NCBI RefSeq assembly: GCF_018343615.1
Contig: NZ_JAGYPI010000001.1
Span: forward strand, 1,866,193 to 1,930,192
Length of the DNA: 64,000 nt
Direction: 5' to 3'
From: Bacillus sp. FJAT-49736
GTDB taxonomy: Bacteria; Bacillota; Bacilli; Bacillales; Bacillaceae_C
Shown here piece after piece: positions 42,726 through 51,114 of the stretch (position 1 is its first letter; the number at the start of each line of letters is the position of its first letter). A program made the position numbers and the translations under genes. The notes beneath the pieces were generated by a model that saw only the letters and a program-made list of their open reading frames with translations, was not told the origin of the DNA and made no database searches.

Positions 42726-43367
42726 TTATATGCTGCTTTTTTTGCTAACGGCTAGTCCATCTCCAACTGGAATAATGGTAGTAATGTATTGAGAATGACT
42801 CATTAGCCACTCATTATAATTTTTTATTTTCTTTACTAAATTTCTTATCCTTTTACTCTCAATATTGTCCTCAGCTACAAGTCCTTTAAATAAGACATTA
42901 TCCGTTAAAATAATGCCGTTTTCTGAAAGAAGCGGAGAATACATTTCAAAAAATTTCAAGTATTGTCCTTTAGCTGCATCCACAAATATTGCATCGAATG
43001 GGCCTTCATTCTTTATTTTTTCAAAGACTTCTAAAGCATCACCTTGAACAACATTAATTTGCCCAATCATACCTGCACGTTCAATATTTTTCATGGCCTG
43101 CTTAAAACGATTTTCGTCTCTTTCAATTGTTACTAGATAAGAATTTGGCAATGCATCTGCTATTCTCATAGCAGAATAACCGATTGCCGCACCAATTTCA
43201 AGAATTTTTGCTGGTCTTTGAATTCTTAATATTTGCAGCAAAGTTTCTATTCCTGTTAGCTCCATAATAGGAACTCCATGTTCTTCCGCATATCTTTCCA
43301 TTTCTTCAAAAATCGGCTTTCTTTTTGTTATTAAAGATTCGATATACGTATGCAGCTTATCTTGCAC
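42726..43367 (-). CDS. trmR: tRNA 5-hydroxyuridine methyltransferase TrmR (YrrM)
   Basis: O-methyltransferase of the catechol-OMT fold, 213 residues. TrmR methylates 5-hydroxyuridine at tRNA position 34 to mo5U. SAM motif EIGAAIGYSAMRIAD near 65, metal-site motif VDAAKGQYLKFF near 135, TDNVLFKG near 160. Downstream of mltG. The hydroxylating partners (TrhP pair, yrrN/yrrO) are not adjacent here. Confidence 0.92.
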   Translation of the reverse strand: MQDKLHTYIESLITKRKPIFEEMERYAEEHGVPIMELTGIETLLQILRIQRPAKILEIGAAIGYSAMRIADALPNSYLVTIERDENRFKQAMKNIERAGMIGQINVVQGDALEVFEKIKNEGPFDAIFVDAAKGQYLKFFEMYSPLLSENGIILTDNVLFKGLVAEDNIESKRIRNLVKKIKNYNEWLMSHSQYITTIIPVGDGLAVSKKSSI

Positions 43368-43393
43368 TCAAATGCCTCCCCATTACAAAGAAA

Positions 43394-43422
43394 GTAGAAA
43401 GCTATTTAGGGCAGCTTTCTAC
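43394..43422 (-). terminator. Probable terminator between mltG and trmR
   Basis: Ten-pair stem GTAGAAAGCT (43394-43403) / AGCTTTCTAC (43413-43422), loop of nine, followed on the minus strand by TTTCTTTG. Confidence 0.65.
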
Positions 43423-43505
43423 TATAGCATGTTATGTGTTCATTGCCGTTTAATTACCGTTTATTATATTAGCATATTTTTTTGCTGAAGGCGAATTTTC
43501 GTCCA

Positions 43506-44651
43506 TTATTTTTGGTTCGTGATATATTTTGCCTTTAATTGATTATGCTCGGCTAATGTTTTGGAAAAGTAGACCTTTCCCGTATTAGAAGCAGCCAAGA
43601 AGTATAGATAATCAGTATTTGCAGGATGAATAGCTGCTTCAATGGATAATTCACCCGCGTTTGCAATGGGACTAGGTGGAAGCCCAGTTATTTTATAAGT
43701 ATTGTAAGGAGAATTAACCTCTAAATCTTTATAAGTTACTCTTTCCTTATGTTTATTTAATGAATATAAAATAGTCGGATCAGTTTGCAAGGGCATTCCA
43801 ACCTTTATGCGATTGTAGAAAACACTTGAAATTTTATGCCGATCGGCTTTACTTGTTGCCTCCTCTTCAATTAAAGACGCCATAGTCAATAATTTTTGAG
43901 GGGTTAATTTCTTTTTGTTCATGTCATCTTGATATTTTTCCATTACTGCGTTCGTTTTGTCTAACATTTTAGCAATAATAGTATTTAGTGAAGGTTTTTT
44001 TTCATAGAAATAATACGTTGCTGGGAATAAATACCCTTCAAGTGGATGCTTAACTTCCGGTTTTAAGATATCACTAGACAATAAAGTAGGGTATTCCTTC
44101 ATCAGCTTTTTCACATATTTTTGATCATCTATTTGTTTCATTATATCTACACTTTTATAATTCGTATTTTTTGCAATAATCACTGCAATTTCGGATAGCT
44201 GGATTCCCTCTGGAATAGTAATTTTTACTTCAGCATTTTTCTCAACTTTTCCTGTTTTCAAGTACTTTACTATTTGCTCCATTGTCATAGATGGTGATAA
44301 TTGATATGTACCTGCCTGAAAACCAGTTTCATTGTTAAATTTCACATAGTATTTAAATATAATGCCATTTTTTACGATACCTTTATCCTCTAAAATGCTT
44401 CCTATCGAAGAAACACTGGACCCAATTGGGATTACAACTTTTTTAAACTCATGATTTTTTGAATCTACTGGTTTTAAGGAGGATTGGACATAAATATATC
44501 CAGCCAAAATTAAACCTCCAATAATCAATAGTATGGAAAGGCTGATGATGGAGACTATTCTTCTAATTGTTCTTGCTTCCGCTTGTTTAACCAATGCTTC
44601 CTCTAATGAATATTTAGAGGATTTTCCGTTATTTTGTTGATTATCTGACAA
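43506..44651 (-). CDS. mltG: Endolytic murein transglycosylase MltG (YrrL)
   Basis: Membrane lytic transglycosylase that cuts nascent glycan strands. N-terminal cytoplasmic tail, one membrane helix (about 33-55), LysM-like domain, and YceG catalytic domain with catalytic Glu in ASLIEEEA (near 255) and LPPSPIANAG. The longest frame starts at ATG 44663 directly against AAAGG. The TTG at 44651, nine bases from AAAGGATG, is more plausible and gives 381 residues. Confidence 0.92.
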   Translation of the reverse strand: MSDNQQNNGKSSKYSLEEALVKQAEARTIRRIVSIISLSILLIIGGLILAGYIYVQSSLKPVDSKNHEFKKVVIPIGSSVSSIGSILEDKGIVKNGIIFKYYVKFNNETGFQAGTYQLSPSMTMEQIVKYLKTGKVEKNAEVKITIPEGIQLSEIAVIIAKNTNYKSVDIMKQIDDQKYVKKLMKEYPTLLSSDILKPEVKHPLEGYLFPATYYFYEKKPSLNTIIAKMLDKTNAVMEKYQDDMNKKKLTPQKLLTMASLIEEEATSKADRHKISSVFYNRIKVGMPLQTDPTILYSLNKHKERVTYKDLEVNSPYNTYKITGLPPSPIANAGELSIEAAIHPANTDYLYFLAASNTGKVYFSKTLAEHNQLKAKYITNQK

Positions 44652-44815
44652 ATATTTGCACATCCTTTCTACAAGAAATGTTTAAATACGAAGCATATAT
44701 TTTTTATATTATTATTCCATTTCTTCATAACTATCCTTGCTTCGCAAGTACCTTGTACATTATACTACAACTTTCGGCAATTTATATGAAAATTATAGAA
44801 AAGTAAGGTTTTTGT

Positions 44816-44974
44816 AAAGGCCCTTTTCGTTAACTTTGTAAAGATGGACCTTTATAAGGGTCAAAAGCTTCCAGGTAATTTTCGTATATATTTACGTAAA
44901 GATGCCCCGAGCTATGCTACATTAGGATTTATAACAGTATACGAAGAGCACCAATCTATGCGAAAATAGCCTTT
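44816..44974. repeat. MITE-like element, copy E (diverged; upstream of mltG)
   Basis: 159 bp from AAAGGCCCTTTTC (44816-44828) to GAAAATAGCCTTT (44962-44974), inverted termini. In reverse complement it shares AAGGCTATTTTCGCATA and GGGGCATCTTT with other copies. The right end abuts the yrzB terminator. The remaining 44652-44815 stretch is AT-rich and carries no gene. Confidence 0.6.
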
Positions 44975-44983
44975 GTAAAAGAA

Positions 44984-45018
44984 GAAAGCTGACCCGATTA
45001 ATGATCAGGTCAGCTTTC
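44984..45018 (-). terminator. Terminator after yrzB
   Basis: Stem GAAAGCTGACC (44984-44994) / GGTCAGCTTTC (45008-45018), 13-base loop. On the minus strand it is followed by TTCTTTTAC. Confidence 0.85.
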
Positions 45019-45027
45019 AAAATTAGT

Positions 45028-45324
45028 TTATTCTTCCTCTTCTTCATCCAGAAATGTATTTAACATTTCCTCAATCATATCCCATTCTTCATCTGTTTCA
45101 ATAGGCTGTAAGTCTCCTTCTGTACCATCCTCACGTTGAACATAGGAAGATGCATGAATTTCAATTTCTTCATTTTCATCTTCTTCAGAGCCTAATGGAT
45201 AATATAAGACATAGGATTTACCGAAGTCTTCTGAATCGAAAGTAAAAAGTACTTCGAATAACTGCTCGTTACCATCTTCGTCTACTACTGTGATATGTTG
45301 ATGTTCTTCATGTTCATGTGCCAT
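45028..45324 (-). CDS. yrzB: DUF1292 protein YrzB
   Basis: 98-residue, strongly acidic protein ([19 protein letters not shown] ... [14 protein letters not shown]). The ATG at 45324 has GAGGTG upstream, so the ten extra residues of the longest frame are not coding. Conserved in Firmicutes after ruvX; function unknown. Confidence 0.92.
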   Translation of the reverse strand: MAHEHEEHQHITVVDEDGNEQLFEVLFTFDSEDFGKSYVLYYPLGSEEDENEEIEIHASSYVQREDGTEGDLQPIETDEEWDMIEEMLNTFLDEEEEE

Positions 45325-45337
45325 TTTATTCACCTCG

Positions 45338-45754
45338 TTATAATTGGCTGTCAAGAAACCCTTGCAAAATCATGACTGCAGCCATTTTATCAATTACTTT
45401 TTTCCGTTTTTTCCTACTCACATCCGCTTCGAGCAAAACTCTTTCAGCAGCCATAGTTGTCATACGCTCATCCCACATAATAACTGGAAGGCCAAAAAGT
45501 TCCTTAAGCTTTTCAGCATAAGCAAGTGATGCTTCTCCTCTTGGTCCAATAGTATTATTCATGTTTTTGGGAAGACCAACAACCATTTTTTCAATTTGAT
45601 AGCTTTCTGCAAGTTCCTTGATTCGCTCAAAACCAAATTTCCCTTTTTCTTCATCAATGGAAATCGTTTCAATTCCTTGTGCTGTCCATCCCAGTTCATC
45701 ACTAATTGCAACACCAACTGTTTTGGATCCAACATCCAGACCCATTACTCTCAA
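45338..45754 (-). CDS. ruvX: RuvX/YqgF family pre-16S rRNA nuclease, putative Holliday junction resolvase
   Basis: RNase H-fold nuclease of 138 residues. It starts at TTG 45754 with GAGGG seven bases before it; the GAGGG lies in the last codons of the ireB-like gene. Metal-site residues are in [15 protein letters not shown] and WDERMTT, with a C-terminal [14 protein letters not shown]. Roles proposed for the family are 16S rRNA 5' maturation and junction resolution. Confidence 0.93.
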   Translation of the reverse strand: MRVMGLDVGSKTVGVAISDELGWTAQGIETISIDEEKGKFGFERIKELAESYQIEKMVVGLPKNMNNTIGPRGEASLAYAEKLKELFGLPVIMWDERMTTMAAERVLLEADVSRKKRKKVIDKMAAVMILQGFLDSQL

Positions 45755-46024
45755 TTAATATCCCTCACGATGCTGTTTTAAATACGACTTAACTAATTCT
45801 TCGATGATTTCATCTCGTTCAAGCTTACGAATAATGTTTCTGGCATCATAATGTCTTGGAATGTAGGCAGGATCTCCGGAAAGCAAGTAACCGACAATTT
45901 GATTTATCGGATTATACCCTTTTTCTTGAAGCGCTTCATATACTTGCAAAAGCACTTCCTTCACATCATGTTCAAAAGGCTCATCCGAAAAGTTAAATCG
46001 CATGGTTTTGTCAAAAGAGCTCAT
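45755..46024 (-). CDS. IreB/YrzL family regulatory phosphoprotein (UPF0297)
   Basis: 89 residues ([16 protein letters not shown] ... [24 protein letters not shown]). Homologous to IreB of Enterococcus, a target of the PASTA kinase IreK, and to YrzL of B. subtilis. The second of two adjacent ATG codons fits better behind GAGGTG (7 versus 4 bases). Sits between alaS and ruvX, a universal Firmicute order. Confidence 0.93.
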   Translation of the reverse strand: MSSFDKTMRFNFSDEPFEHDVKEVLLQVYEALQEKGYNPINQIVGYLLSGDPAYIPRHYDARNIIRKLERDEIIEELVKSYLKQHREGY

Positions 46025-46115
46025 CATACAGCACCTCACTTTAAGGCTCGTCCTTTTCAGACAAAAAGCCTCATTCAATCACTTTATTTCCATTGTACAC
46101 CACTTTTCATACGTT

Positions 46116-48749
46116 TCAAATGGATTTTATCCATTCTTCTACATATTGTAGTGCAGAATCTAGTTTTTCGGGATCTTTTCCGCCAGCTTGTGCTAAGTCC
46201 GGTCGACCCCCGCCGCCTCCGCCGCAACGAGATGCAACCTCTTTGACTAGCTTGCCTGCATGGTATCCTTTTTCTACAAGATCCTTTGTTACACCTGCAA
46301 TAATATTCACCTTATCATCTTGCACAGTTCCAAGAACAACAATACCTGATCCGAGCTTTTCTTTCAAATCATCGATCATATTTCGAAGATTATTTGCATC
46401 ATTTGCCTGTACCTTACTTACAATCACCTTAATACCTTCAACATCTTTCGCGGATTCAGAAAGACTTCCAGCTTCAATATTGGAAAGCTTTGCTGAAAGG
46501 GATTCATTTTCCCTTTGAAGCTCTTTCATTTCCGATTGAAGACTCTCAATTCTTGTTAAAATATCCTTTGGATTGGATTTTAATTTGTCAGCCGCTTGAT
46601 TCAATCGCCCGATCTGATCATTCATTAAATGATATGCTGCCTCACCGGTTACAGCTTCAATACGTCGTGTTCCTGCGCCAATACCGCTTTCCGATACAAT
46701 TTTAAATAGACCGATGGTAGAGGTATTTGGAACATGGCATCCACCGCAAAGTTCTAGGCTGTAATCCCCCATCTTTACTACTCGGACAATTTCTCCATAT
46801 TTTTCTCCGAATAAAGCCATAGCTCCCATTGATTTTGCTTCTTCAATATTCTTTAAAGAAATGTTTACTTCCAAACTAGACCATATTTTTTCGTTTACTA
46901 TTTCCTCGATTTTTATTAATTCTTCCGGAGTTATTTGTCCAAAGTGAGAAAAGTCAAACCGTAGTCTGCTTGGTTCAACTAAGGAACCCGCTTGGTTTAC
47001 ATGAGTACCTAAGACATCCTTTAAAGCTTGGTGAAGCAAGTGGGTTGCTGAATGGTTCTTAATTATTTTATTTCTACTATTGCGATTCACTTTTGCCAGT
47101 ACCGATTGATTCTGCTCCAATATTCCTTGTTCAATGATAGCTCTGTGCAGATTTTGGCCGTTTGGAGCCTTTTGAACATCCTTTATAGATACTATCAATC
47201 CATCCGCCGTCAAGGTTCCAGCATCAGCTACCTGACCGCCGCTTTCTGCATAGAAAGGTGTTTGATCCAAGATAAATTGGATCTCTTCCCCAGCTCCAGC
47301 TTCGGAAACAAGCTCACCATCTTTAACAATCACGGCTACTTTTGCAGTTGTTTCTAAAGTTTCATAACCTACAAATGAGCTTTCTACTTTAATGTCTCCA
47401 AGAATACCACCCTGAATCTGCATAGAACCGACATCTTGACGCGCTTTTCTTGCTCTTTCACGCTGATTTTCCATTTCCACTTCAAAGCCGGCATGATCTA
47501 CCTTCAGACCTTCTTCTTCTGCATATTCTTCCGTAAGCTCCACCGGGAAGCCGTAGGTGTCATATAAACGGAACACATCAGAGCCTGCGATGGTATCTTT
47601 ACCTTCTTCTTTCGCCTTTTTCATGACAGTAGCTAAAATGGCTAATCCTTCATGAAGCGTTTCATGGAAACGTTCCTCTTCATTTTTAACGACTTTTTGA
47701 ATAAAATCTATTTTTTCCTTTACTTGAGGATAATAATCAACCATGATTTCCGCTACAACCGGAACCAATTTATACATAAATGGCTCTTCAATATTGATAG
47801 TCTTAGCATATCTTACTGCTCTGCGAAGCAAGCGGCGCAATACATAACCACGTCCCTCGTTGGATGGAAGAGCACCATCACTTACTGCAAAGGAGACGGT
47901 ACGAATATGGTCTGCAATAACTTTAAAGGCTGTATCCAAGGATTTTTCTTTGCCATATGACTCGCCGGAAATTTGTTCTGTTTCTTTAATAATTGGCATA
48001 AATAAATCAGTATCAAAATTGGTTGGAACCCCTTGAACAACAGACGCCATTCTTTCTAATCCCATACCTGTATCAATATTCTTTTTAGGCAGCGGAGTAT
48101 AGGTTCCGTCAGGATTATGATTAAATTGGGAGAATACAAGGTTCCAAACTTCTAAATAACGCTCATTTTCTCCTCCTGGATATAACTCAGGATCATTTTC
48201 ATCGTCTCCATATTCAGGTCCCCGGTCATAGAAAATCTCTGTGTTCGGCCCGCTTGGTCCCTCACCGATATCCCAAAAGTTCTCTTCTAAGCGAATAATT
48301 CTTTCTTCCGGAATACCAATCTTTTTGTTCCATAATTCAAATGCTTCTTCATCTTCTGGATGAATGGTTACCGATAACTTCTCAGGATCAAATCCAATCC
48401 AGTCAGGACTAGTTAAGAATTCCCATGCCCAAGTAATTGCTTCTTCTTTAAAATAATCACCAATGGAGAAGTTCCCCATCATTTCGAAAAAAGTATGGTG
48501 GCGTGCAGTTTTACCGACATTTTCAATATCATTTGTACGAATCGATTTTTGAGCATTAACAATTCTTGGATTGTCAGGAATCACGCGTCCATCAAAATAT
48601 TTTTTTAATGTCGCAACCCCGCTGTTTATCCAAAGTAATGACGGATCATCATGCGGAATTAGCGATGCACTAGGCTCAACCTTATGACCTTTTTCCTGGA
48701 AAAAATCCAAGAACATTTGACGAATTTGAGCACCAGATAATTTCTTCAT
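46116..48749 (-). CDS. alaS: Alanine--tRNA ligase
   Basis: Class II aminoacyl-tRNA synthetase, 877 residues. The N-terminal aminoacylation domain begins [18 protein letters not shown]. The editing domain has zinc ligands HSATHLLH and CGGCHV. The C-terminal C-Ala domain includes a coiled coil (about 720-760) and ends with glycine-rich [16 protein letters not shown]. Controlled by a T-box leader (48781-49036). Confidence 0.98.
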   Translation of the reverse strand: MKKLSGAQIRQMFLDFFQEKGHKVEPSASLIPHDDPSLLWINSGVATLKKYFDGRVIPDNPRIVNAQKSIRTNDIENVGKTARHHTFFEMMGNFSIGDYFKEEAITWAWEFLTSPDWIGFDPEKLSVTIHPEDEEAFELWNKKIGIPEERIIRLEENFWDIGEGPSGPNTEIFYDRGPEYGDDENDPELYPGGENERYLEVWNLVFSQFNHNPDGTYTPLPKKNIDTGMGLERMASVVQGVPTNFDTDLFMPIIKETEQISGESYGKEKSLDTAFKVIADHIRTVSFAVSDGALPSNEGRGYVLRRLLRRAVRYAKTINIEEPFMYKLVPVVAEIMVDYYPQVKEKIDFIQKVVKNEEERFHETLHEGLAILATVMKKAKEEGKDTIAGSDVFRLYDTYGFPVELTEEYAEEEGLKVDHAGFEVEMENQRERARKARQDVGSMQIQGGILGDIKVESSFVGYETLETTAKVAVIVKDGELVSEAGAGEEIQFILDQTPFYAESGGQVADAGTLTADGLIVSIKDVQKAPNGQNLHRAIIEQGILEQNQSVLAKVNRNSRNKIIKNHSATHLLHQALKDVLGTHVNQAGSLVEPSRLRFDFSHFGQITPEELIKIEEIVNEKIWSSLEVNISLKNIEEAKSMGAMALFGEKYGEIVRVVKMGDYSLELCGGCHVPNTSTIGLFKIVSESGIGAGTRRIEAVTGEAAYHLMNDQIGRLNQAADKLKSNPKDILTRIESLQSEMKELQRENESLSAKLSNIEAGSLSESAKDVEGIKVIVSKVQANDANNLRNMIDDLKEKLGSGIVVLGTVQDDKVNIIAGVTKDLVEKGYHAGKLVKEVASRCGGGGGGRPDLAQAGGKDPEKLDSALQYVEEWIKSI

Positions 48750-48780
48750 GTTATACCCTCCTTAACAAATTAAAAAAATA

Positions 48781-49036
48781 AAAAAATCCCCCATCCCTGG
48801 TAAACAGGGACGAGAGATTTACTCGCGGTACCACCCTGATTTTAGACAGAAAAAATATCCATCTAACTCTTGGGTGCCTGTAACGTGGCAAAACGGCAGG
48901 ATTTAGGCCTGCACTCCAGATTAGCGTTCTGTTATCCTTCATCTAGAATTCCTCTCAGCCGCGGGAATTCCTCTCTGCAAAGATGGTCTATAACATACTC
49001 GATCTTTCCATGATTTTTTACCTATTGTTAAATATA
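48781..49036 (-). promoter_or_regulatory. T-box riboswitch (tRNA-Ala) of alaS
   Basis: The minus-strand leader contains the T-box core AGGGTGGTACCGCG (complement of 48824-48837). Stem I starts near 49005 with an AGTA S-turn element opposite AGAACGCTA; the specifier GCU (48923-48925 on the plus strand as AGC) is an alanine codon. Apical GCTGAGAG is present. The leader ends with a terminator hairpin (TCCCTG/CAGGGA core, 48790-48815) and TTTTTT before alaS. Uncharged tRNA-Ala is expected to allow read-through. Confidence 0.93.
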
Positions 49037-49045
49037 TATAGTGGA

Positions 49046-49075
49046 ATTATAAAAAAAGTGTTCCCCATTTGTCAA
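49046..49075 (-). promoter_or_regulatory. Promoter of alaS (T-box leader)
   Basis: Minus-strand TTGACA (complement of 49070-49075), 18 bases, TATAAT (complement of 49046-49051): both hexamers perfect. The -35 overlaps the stop codon of yrrI. Confidence 0.88.
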
Positions 49076-50148
49076 TGATTCGATGAACGATTTGTAATAA
49101 AATGTTGTTTTGCATGGATAATCGCTACTTTTACAATAGCCAATACAGGAACAGCGAGGATTAAACCGAGTATACCACCAATTTCTTCCCCCAATATTAA
49201 TGCGAAAATAATAAAAATAGGATGTAAGTGCAAAGATTTCCCAACAATGAGAGGAGATAATATATTTCCTTCTATAAATTGCAATATAAACATAATAACT
49301 AATACATATAAAAGATGTTTAGCTGAAATGGTAACTGCAATAACCGCAGCCGGAATAGCACCAATTATTGGGCCAAAATAAGGAATAACATTAGTTATCC
49401 CGATTATTAGTCCTAACAAGATTGGATACTTTATATTCAATAGCCAAAATGCAATCGTAGAAATAACTCCGATTAAAAAGCACACAAGCAACTGTCCTCT
49501 TATATAACCCCCAATGGATTCATCAACATCTTTCAAAAAAGATTTGGCTTGTTTTCTCCATTTTTTTGGAGTGAAATACCAAGCTGTTTTTTTTATGGTT
49601 TCCATGTCCTTTAACAAGTAAAAGGATATAAACGGTATAATAGCAAGGACAAAAATAAAATTCAATAACTTCATAATGGAACTTATTACTTTCGCCAAGT
49701 ATTGATTCAACAAAATTTCAAAGCTGTCAATTCGCTTATCCATTTGATCTTGAATACCGTCTGGCCATCTTGATGTAGAATGGCGTAAGTCCTCTACCCA
49801 ATTTCGATATTGAGCAGCAAATTCGGGCAAATGATCTGAAAGATCTTTCAGTTGTTCAATTAATAAAGGAACTCCCAAATATATCCCGTAGCAAATGCTT
49901 CCGAAAAATACTAAATAAATGATCATGATTGCAATTCCTCGGTGAAGTCCACGTTGATGTAAACGCTCTACCAGCGGATGCAGTAAATAGGTAATAAAAC
50001 CGCCAATAAAAAAAGGAATAAAGGACATAAGCAGTATTTTTAAAATTGGTGCCCATATTGGTTTTAACAATAACAAAATATATAAAGCAATAAAAATTAC
50101 CAAAACAATTCCAAGTACATAAAGCCATTTCCTGCGAGGCTGCATCAC
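49072..50148 (-). CDS. yrrI: AI-2E family transporter YrrI
   Basis: Polytopic membrane protein of about 358 residues with roughly eight helices and the PF01594 signatures (VPYFGPIIGAIPAA, EGNILSPLIVGKSL, LHPIFIIFALILG). Members are proposed exporters of autoinducer-2 or cation antiporters; the role here is not determined. The longest frame begins at GTG 50157, overlapping AGGAG. GTG 50148 (8-base spacing) or ATG 50145 is the likely start. Confidence 0.88.
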   Translation of the reverse strand: MMQPRRKWLYVLGIVLVIFIALYILLLLKPIWAPILKILLMSFIPFFIGGFITYLLHPLVERLHQRGLHRGIAIMIIYLVFFGSICYGIYLGVPLLIEQLKDLSDHLPEFAAQYRNWVEDLRHSTSRWPDGIQDQMDKRIDSFEILLNQYLAKVISSIMKLLNFIFVLAIIPFISFYLLKDMETIKKTAWYFTPKKWRKQAKSFLKDVDESIGGYIRGQLLVCFLIGVISTIAFWLLNIKYPILLGLIIGITNVIPYFGPIIGAIPAAVIAVTISAKHLLYVLVIMFILQFIEGNILSPLIVGKSLHLHPIFIIFALILGEEIGGILGLILAVPVLAIVKVAIIHAKQHFITNRSSNH

Positions 50149-50210
50149 GTCTATCACTCCTTTTTTTAGTATTAGTTAGTCCTCTTTATTTAATCCATTG
50201 AAATATAAGA

Positions 50211-50236
50211 AAAGCTGCCTCAAAGTGAGACAGCTT
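50211..50236 (-). terminator. Possible terminator between yrzQ and yrrI
   Basis: AAGCTG-C-CTCA (50212-50222) pairs with TGAG-A-CAGCTT (50226-50236), with one internal mismatch. Followed on the minus strand by TTCTTATA, a weak T tract. Confidence 0.55.
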
Positions 50237-50242
50237 AACTAA

Positions 50243-50374
50243 TTATCTGAATGCTTTTCGCATGCGTTTAGCCATTCTTTTCATTTGCTTTCCATTAAAC
50301 CCTTGACGCTGTGAATAGGTGGCAGCTGCTATTCCTGCACCAAAGCCTAGCAAGGAAACAATCGTTTTATTCAA
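50243..50374 (-). CDS. yrzQ: YrzQ family small protein (DUF3918)
   Basis: 43 residues from TTG at 50374, with AAAGGGTG seven bases upstream. A short hydrophobic N-terminal span (TIVSLLGFGAGIAAATYS) is followed by a very basic tail (KQMKRMAKRMRKAFR). Matches the position and pattern of B. subtilis yrzQ. Function unknown. Too short for a standard ORF scan. Confidence 0.8.
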   Translation of the reverse strand: MNKTIVSLLGFGAGIAAATYSQRQGFNGKQMKRMAKRMRKAFR

Positions 50375-50392
50375 AACTATGCACCCTTTCCA

Positions 50393-50581
50393 TTAGCTTA
50401 GTTTTCTTGTTTCTTCATCAAATAAATCGTCTAAAGAGCTTAATGATCCATCCTCCTCTACCTGATGAGTATAAATCATCTCTTTAGATACGGATAATTC
50501 AATAAAGCAATTCCAGCAATAATATTGGTTAATTCCAATTTTCCCAAGGTCTTTACTTTGGCAATTCGGGCACTTCATCAT
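50393..50581 (-). CDS. yrzR: YrzR zinc-ribbon-like protein
   Basis: About 62 residues starting at one of two adjacent ATG codons (50581/50578), overlapping the end of yrrD. The N-terminus is a compact zinc ribbon (CPNCQSKDLG ... YYCWNCF). The C-terminus is acidic (SLSSLDDLFDEE). Resembles B. subtilis YrzR. Function unknown. Confidence 0.8.
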   Translation of the reverse strand: MMKCPNCQSKDLGKIGINQYYCWNCFIELSVSKEMIYTHQVEEDGSLSSLDDLFDEETRKLS

Positions 50582-51074
50582 AGGTTCTTTCTCCACCTCG
50601 TAATTGATTTACATTCACGATGATGGCATCCTTTCCAAACTTAGGTGGATGAACGGAATGAATGACTCGCCTTCCTTCCTTCAAGTCGGAAAAAAAACCA
50701 TCCGTTAGCTCGTATCCTATGATTGTGCCCACTTCCTCATGGAAATATACATCTTCCAGTAACCCCAATTCCTCTCCGCATCCAGATATGGCATATGCTT
50801 TGGAAATTGGCCGAAAATGACACATTGTATGCTCATCCTCCGCCTCTTTATACTTTGCTAGAGGGGTACTTTCTTGGATGACAATCGCATTTTGCCCATA
50901 AGTTTTCACTTGGTCAATCGGCAAACTGTAAAGCTTGTTAAAAAGACCTTTTCCTTTTACTAACAAACTCTTCACATTGCCATCCTTTGCAATGCATATA
51001 TCGCATACTTCACCCACTAAACTCCCTTTATCCGTATAAACAGGTATATCTTTCAAAAGAGAATATGTTCGCAA
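50553..51074 (-). CDS. yrrD: PRC-barrel domain protein YrrD
   Basis: 173 residues from TTG 51074 (LRTYSLLKDIPVY), which has AAGGTGGGG seven bases upstream. The 27 residues before it in the open frame are not expected to be translated. Two PRC-barrel-like segments (PVYTDKGSLVGEVCDI near 10 and LLEDVYFHEEVGTIIGYEL near 100). Related PRC-barrel proteins act in RNA processing or photosystems; this one's role is unknown. Confidence 0.82.
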   Translation of the reverse strand: MRTYSLLKDIPVYTDKGSLVGEVCDICIAKDGNVKSLLVKGKGLFNKLYSLPIDQVKTYGQNAIVIQESTPLAKYKEAEDEHTMCHFRPISKAYAISGCGEELGLLEDVYFHEEVGTIIGYELTDGFFSDLKEGRRVIHSVHPPKFGKDAIIVNVNQLRGGERTYDEVPELPK

Positions 51075-51114
51075 AAAGCATCCCCACCTTTTTCGAACAT
51101 TTATATTCTCTGTC

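Noticed and set aside
46093-46518. 141-codon plus-strand frame opposite the 3' end of alaS
   Set aside because: Antisense shadow of the glycine-rich alaS tail (poly-Pro translation), no ribosome site.
48751-48942. 63-codon minus-strand frame upstream of alaS
   Set aside because: It lies inside the T-box leader, a structured RNA; no ribosome site.
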